From the NCBI GenBank assembly GCA_002306375.1, contig DBRU01000074.1, positions 17,033-23,663 of the forward strand: a stretch of DNA of 6,631 nt. Reading direction: 5' to 3'. This document shows positions 5,794-6,631 of this stretch, in pieces (position 1 is the first letter of the stretch; the number at the start of each line of letters is the position of its first letter). Position numbers and translations under genes: made by a program. The notes beneath the pieces were generated by a model, which was not told where the DNA came from, did not search any database, and was given only the letters and a program-made list of their open reading frames with translations. Source of the DNA: Faecalibacterium sp. UBA1360 (GTDB lineage: Bacteria; Bacillota; Clostridia; Oscillospirales; Ruminococcaceae).

Positions 5794-6631
5794 ATGCAAG
5801 GGGTTCGAACCTTTTTGCCCCCGGTGCTGGCCGCCGCCTTGCTGCTGACAGCCTGCGGCGGCCAGACCGGCCAGGGCGCCACCGCCGAAAGCGCCGACGC
5901 CGACACCGTCGCCGAAAGCGCCGGGGTGGACCTGAGCGAGATGTTCACCGTCCGGGACCTGGAGATCGGCTATGACGACGAGACCGCCGGGCACATCACG
6001 CTGCTGGGCGATACCGCCGAGGCCGACACCGACGCCGTGACGATCAGCGGGTCCTGTGTGACCATCACCGACGAGGGCACCTACGTGGTGACGGGCACGT
6101 TGGAGGACGGCTGCCTGATCGTGCGGGCCGACGATACCGACAAGGTGCAGATCGTCCTGAACGGGGCGTCCATCACCTGTTCCGACTCCGCCGCCCTGTA
6201 TGTGGCCGAGGCGGACAAGGTGTTTGTGACCACCGCCGCCGACACCCAAAACACCCTGGCCAACGGCGGGACCTACGCCGAAAACGAGGAAGCCAACATC
6301 GACGGGGCCGTGTTCTCCCGCAGTGACCTGACGCTGAACGGGGCCGGCAGCCTGACCGTCACCGCAGCCGCGGGCCACGGCATCGTGGGCAAGGACGATC
6401 TGGTGCTGACCAGCGGCAGCTACACGATCACGGCGGCGTCCCACGCTTTGTCCGGCAAGGACAGCGTGCGCATCGCCGGGGGCGATTTTGCCCTTACCGC
6501 GGGCAAGGACGGCATCCACGCCAAAAACGCCGACGACGCCGAGCTGGGCTTTGTCTACCTGGCCGGGGGCGACTTTGTCATCGACGCCCAGGGCGACGGC
6601 ATCAGCGCCGCGTCCTGGCTGATCGCCGAGG
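5794..6631 (+). CDS. Carbohydrate-binding beta-helix lipoprotein (Cthe_2159/DUF4353-like), 5' part
   Basis: An open frame of 279 codons that runs off the right edge; the family is usually much longer, so it is cut by the window, not broken. Residues 1-21 form a lipoprotein signal peptide with lipobox LTAC (Cys21). An acidic, Ala-rich linker follows to about residue 50. After that comes the Cthe_2159-like pattern: a TITDEGTYVVTG opening, VQIVLNGASITC, and ladder-like coils carrying GKD at 199, 221 and 237 with DGIHAKN and GDGISA turns, which suit a calcium-binding right-handed beta-helix. The founding member from Clostridium thermocellum binds cellulose and pectic acids. Here the protein should sit on the outer face of the membrane and bind an envelope or dietary polysaccharide; the ligand is unknown. 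AAGGAGG (5780-5786), seven bases upstream and overlapping the previous stop codon, sets the start. It is third in the VTC operon. Confidence 0.88.
   Translation, partial: MQGVRTFLPPVLAAALLLTACGGQTGQGATAESADADTVAESAGVDLSEMFTVRDLEIGYDDETAGHITLLGDTAEADTDAVTISGSCVTITDEGTYVVTGTLEDGCLIVRADDTDKVQIVLNGASITCSDSAALYVAEADKVFVTTAADTQNTLANGGTYAENEEANIDGAVFSRSDLTLNGAGSLTVTAAAGHGIVGKDDLVLTSGSYTITAASHALSGKDSVRIAGGDFALTAGKDGIHAKNADDAELGFVYLAGGDFVIDAQGDGISAASWLIAE

Noticed and set aside
4288..6519. A 743-codon open frame on the minus strand across the VTC, DUF4956 and lipoprotein genes
   Set aside because: It lies antisense to three recognisable genes with ribosome sites. Its protein is a low-complexity Gly/Gln/His/Ala-rich product, as expected from the opposite strand of GC-rich coding DNA.

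Overview
The window looks like chromosomal DNA of a GC-rich (clearly above 60% G+C) Bacillota bacterium, most likely a gut-type Oscillospirales/Ruminococcaceae relative. The evidence is strong AGGAGG Shine-Dalgarno sites in front of nearly every gene, sigma-A promoters with a recurring TACAAT -10 box, and protein families typical of Clostridia (PfoR-like EIIC, YczE-type membrane protein, VTC/DUF4956 pair, Cthe_2159-like lipoprotein). The genus is an inference. I see no rRNA, tRNA, CRISPR array, insertion sequence or attachment site. The DNA is almost fully coding and no gene-free stretch exceeds about 180 bases.

Left third, minus strand (1-1455): a probable three-gene operon read right to left. 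It holds an esterase-D-type alpha/beta hydrolase, a small Tic20/DUF4870-like membrane protein, and the start of a DJ-1/PfpI-family protein cut by the window edge. A minus-strand promoter at 1427-1455 sits back to back with a plus-strand promoter at 1463-1491 that drives the next gene.

Middle, plus strand (1463-4279): a PfoR/EIIC_2-type PTS membrane protein ended by a clear intrinsic terminator. Next comes a leaderless M23 metallopeptidase with a duplicated 32-residue C-terminal unit. A YczE/DUF6198-like membrane protein follows, with its own promoter starting four bases after the peptidase stop codon and a 14-bp-stem terminator behind it.

Right third, plus strand (4303 to the end): a tight three-gene operon made of a VTC-domain polyphosphate polymerase, a DUF4956 membrane protein, and a Cthe_2159-type carbohydrate-binding beta-helix lipoprotein that runs off the window. 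This is the most interesting part. A cytosolic polyphosphate-type enzyme, an inner-membrane partner and a surface polysaccharide-binding lipoprotein appear to be made together, suggesting an envelope-linked system whose job is not established.
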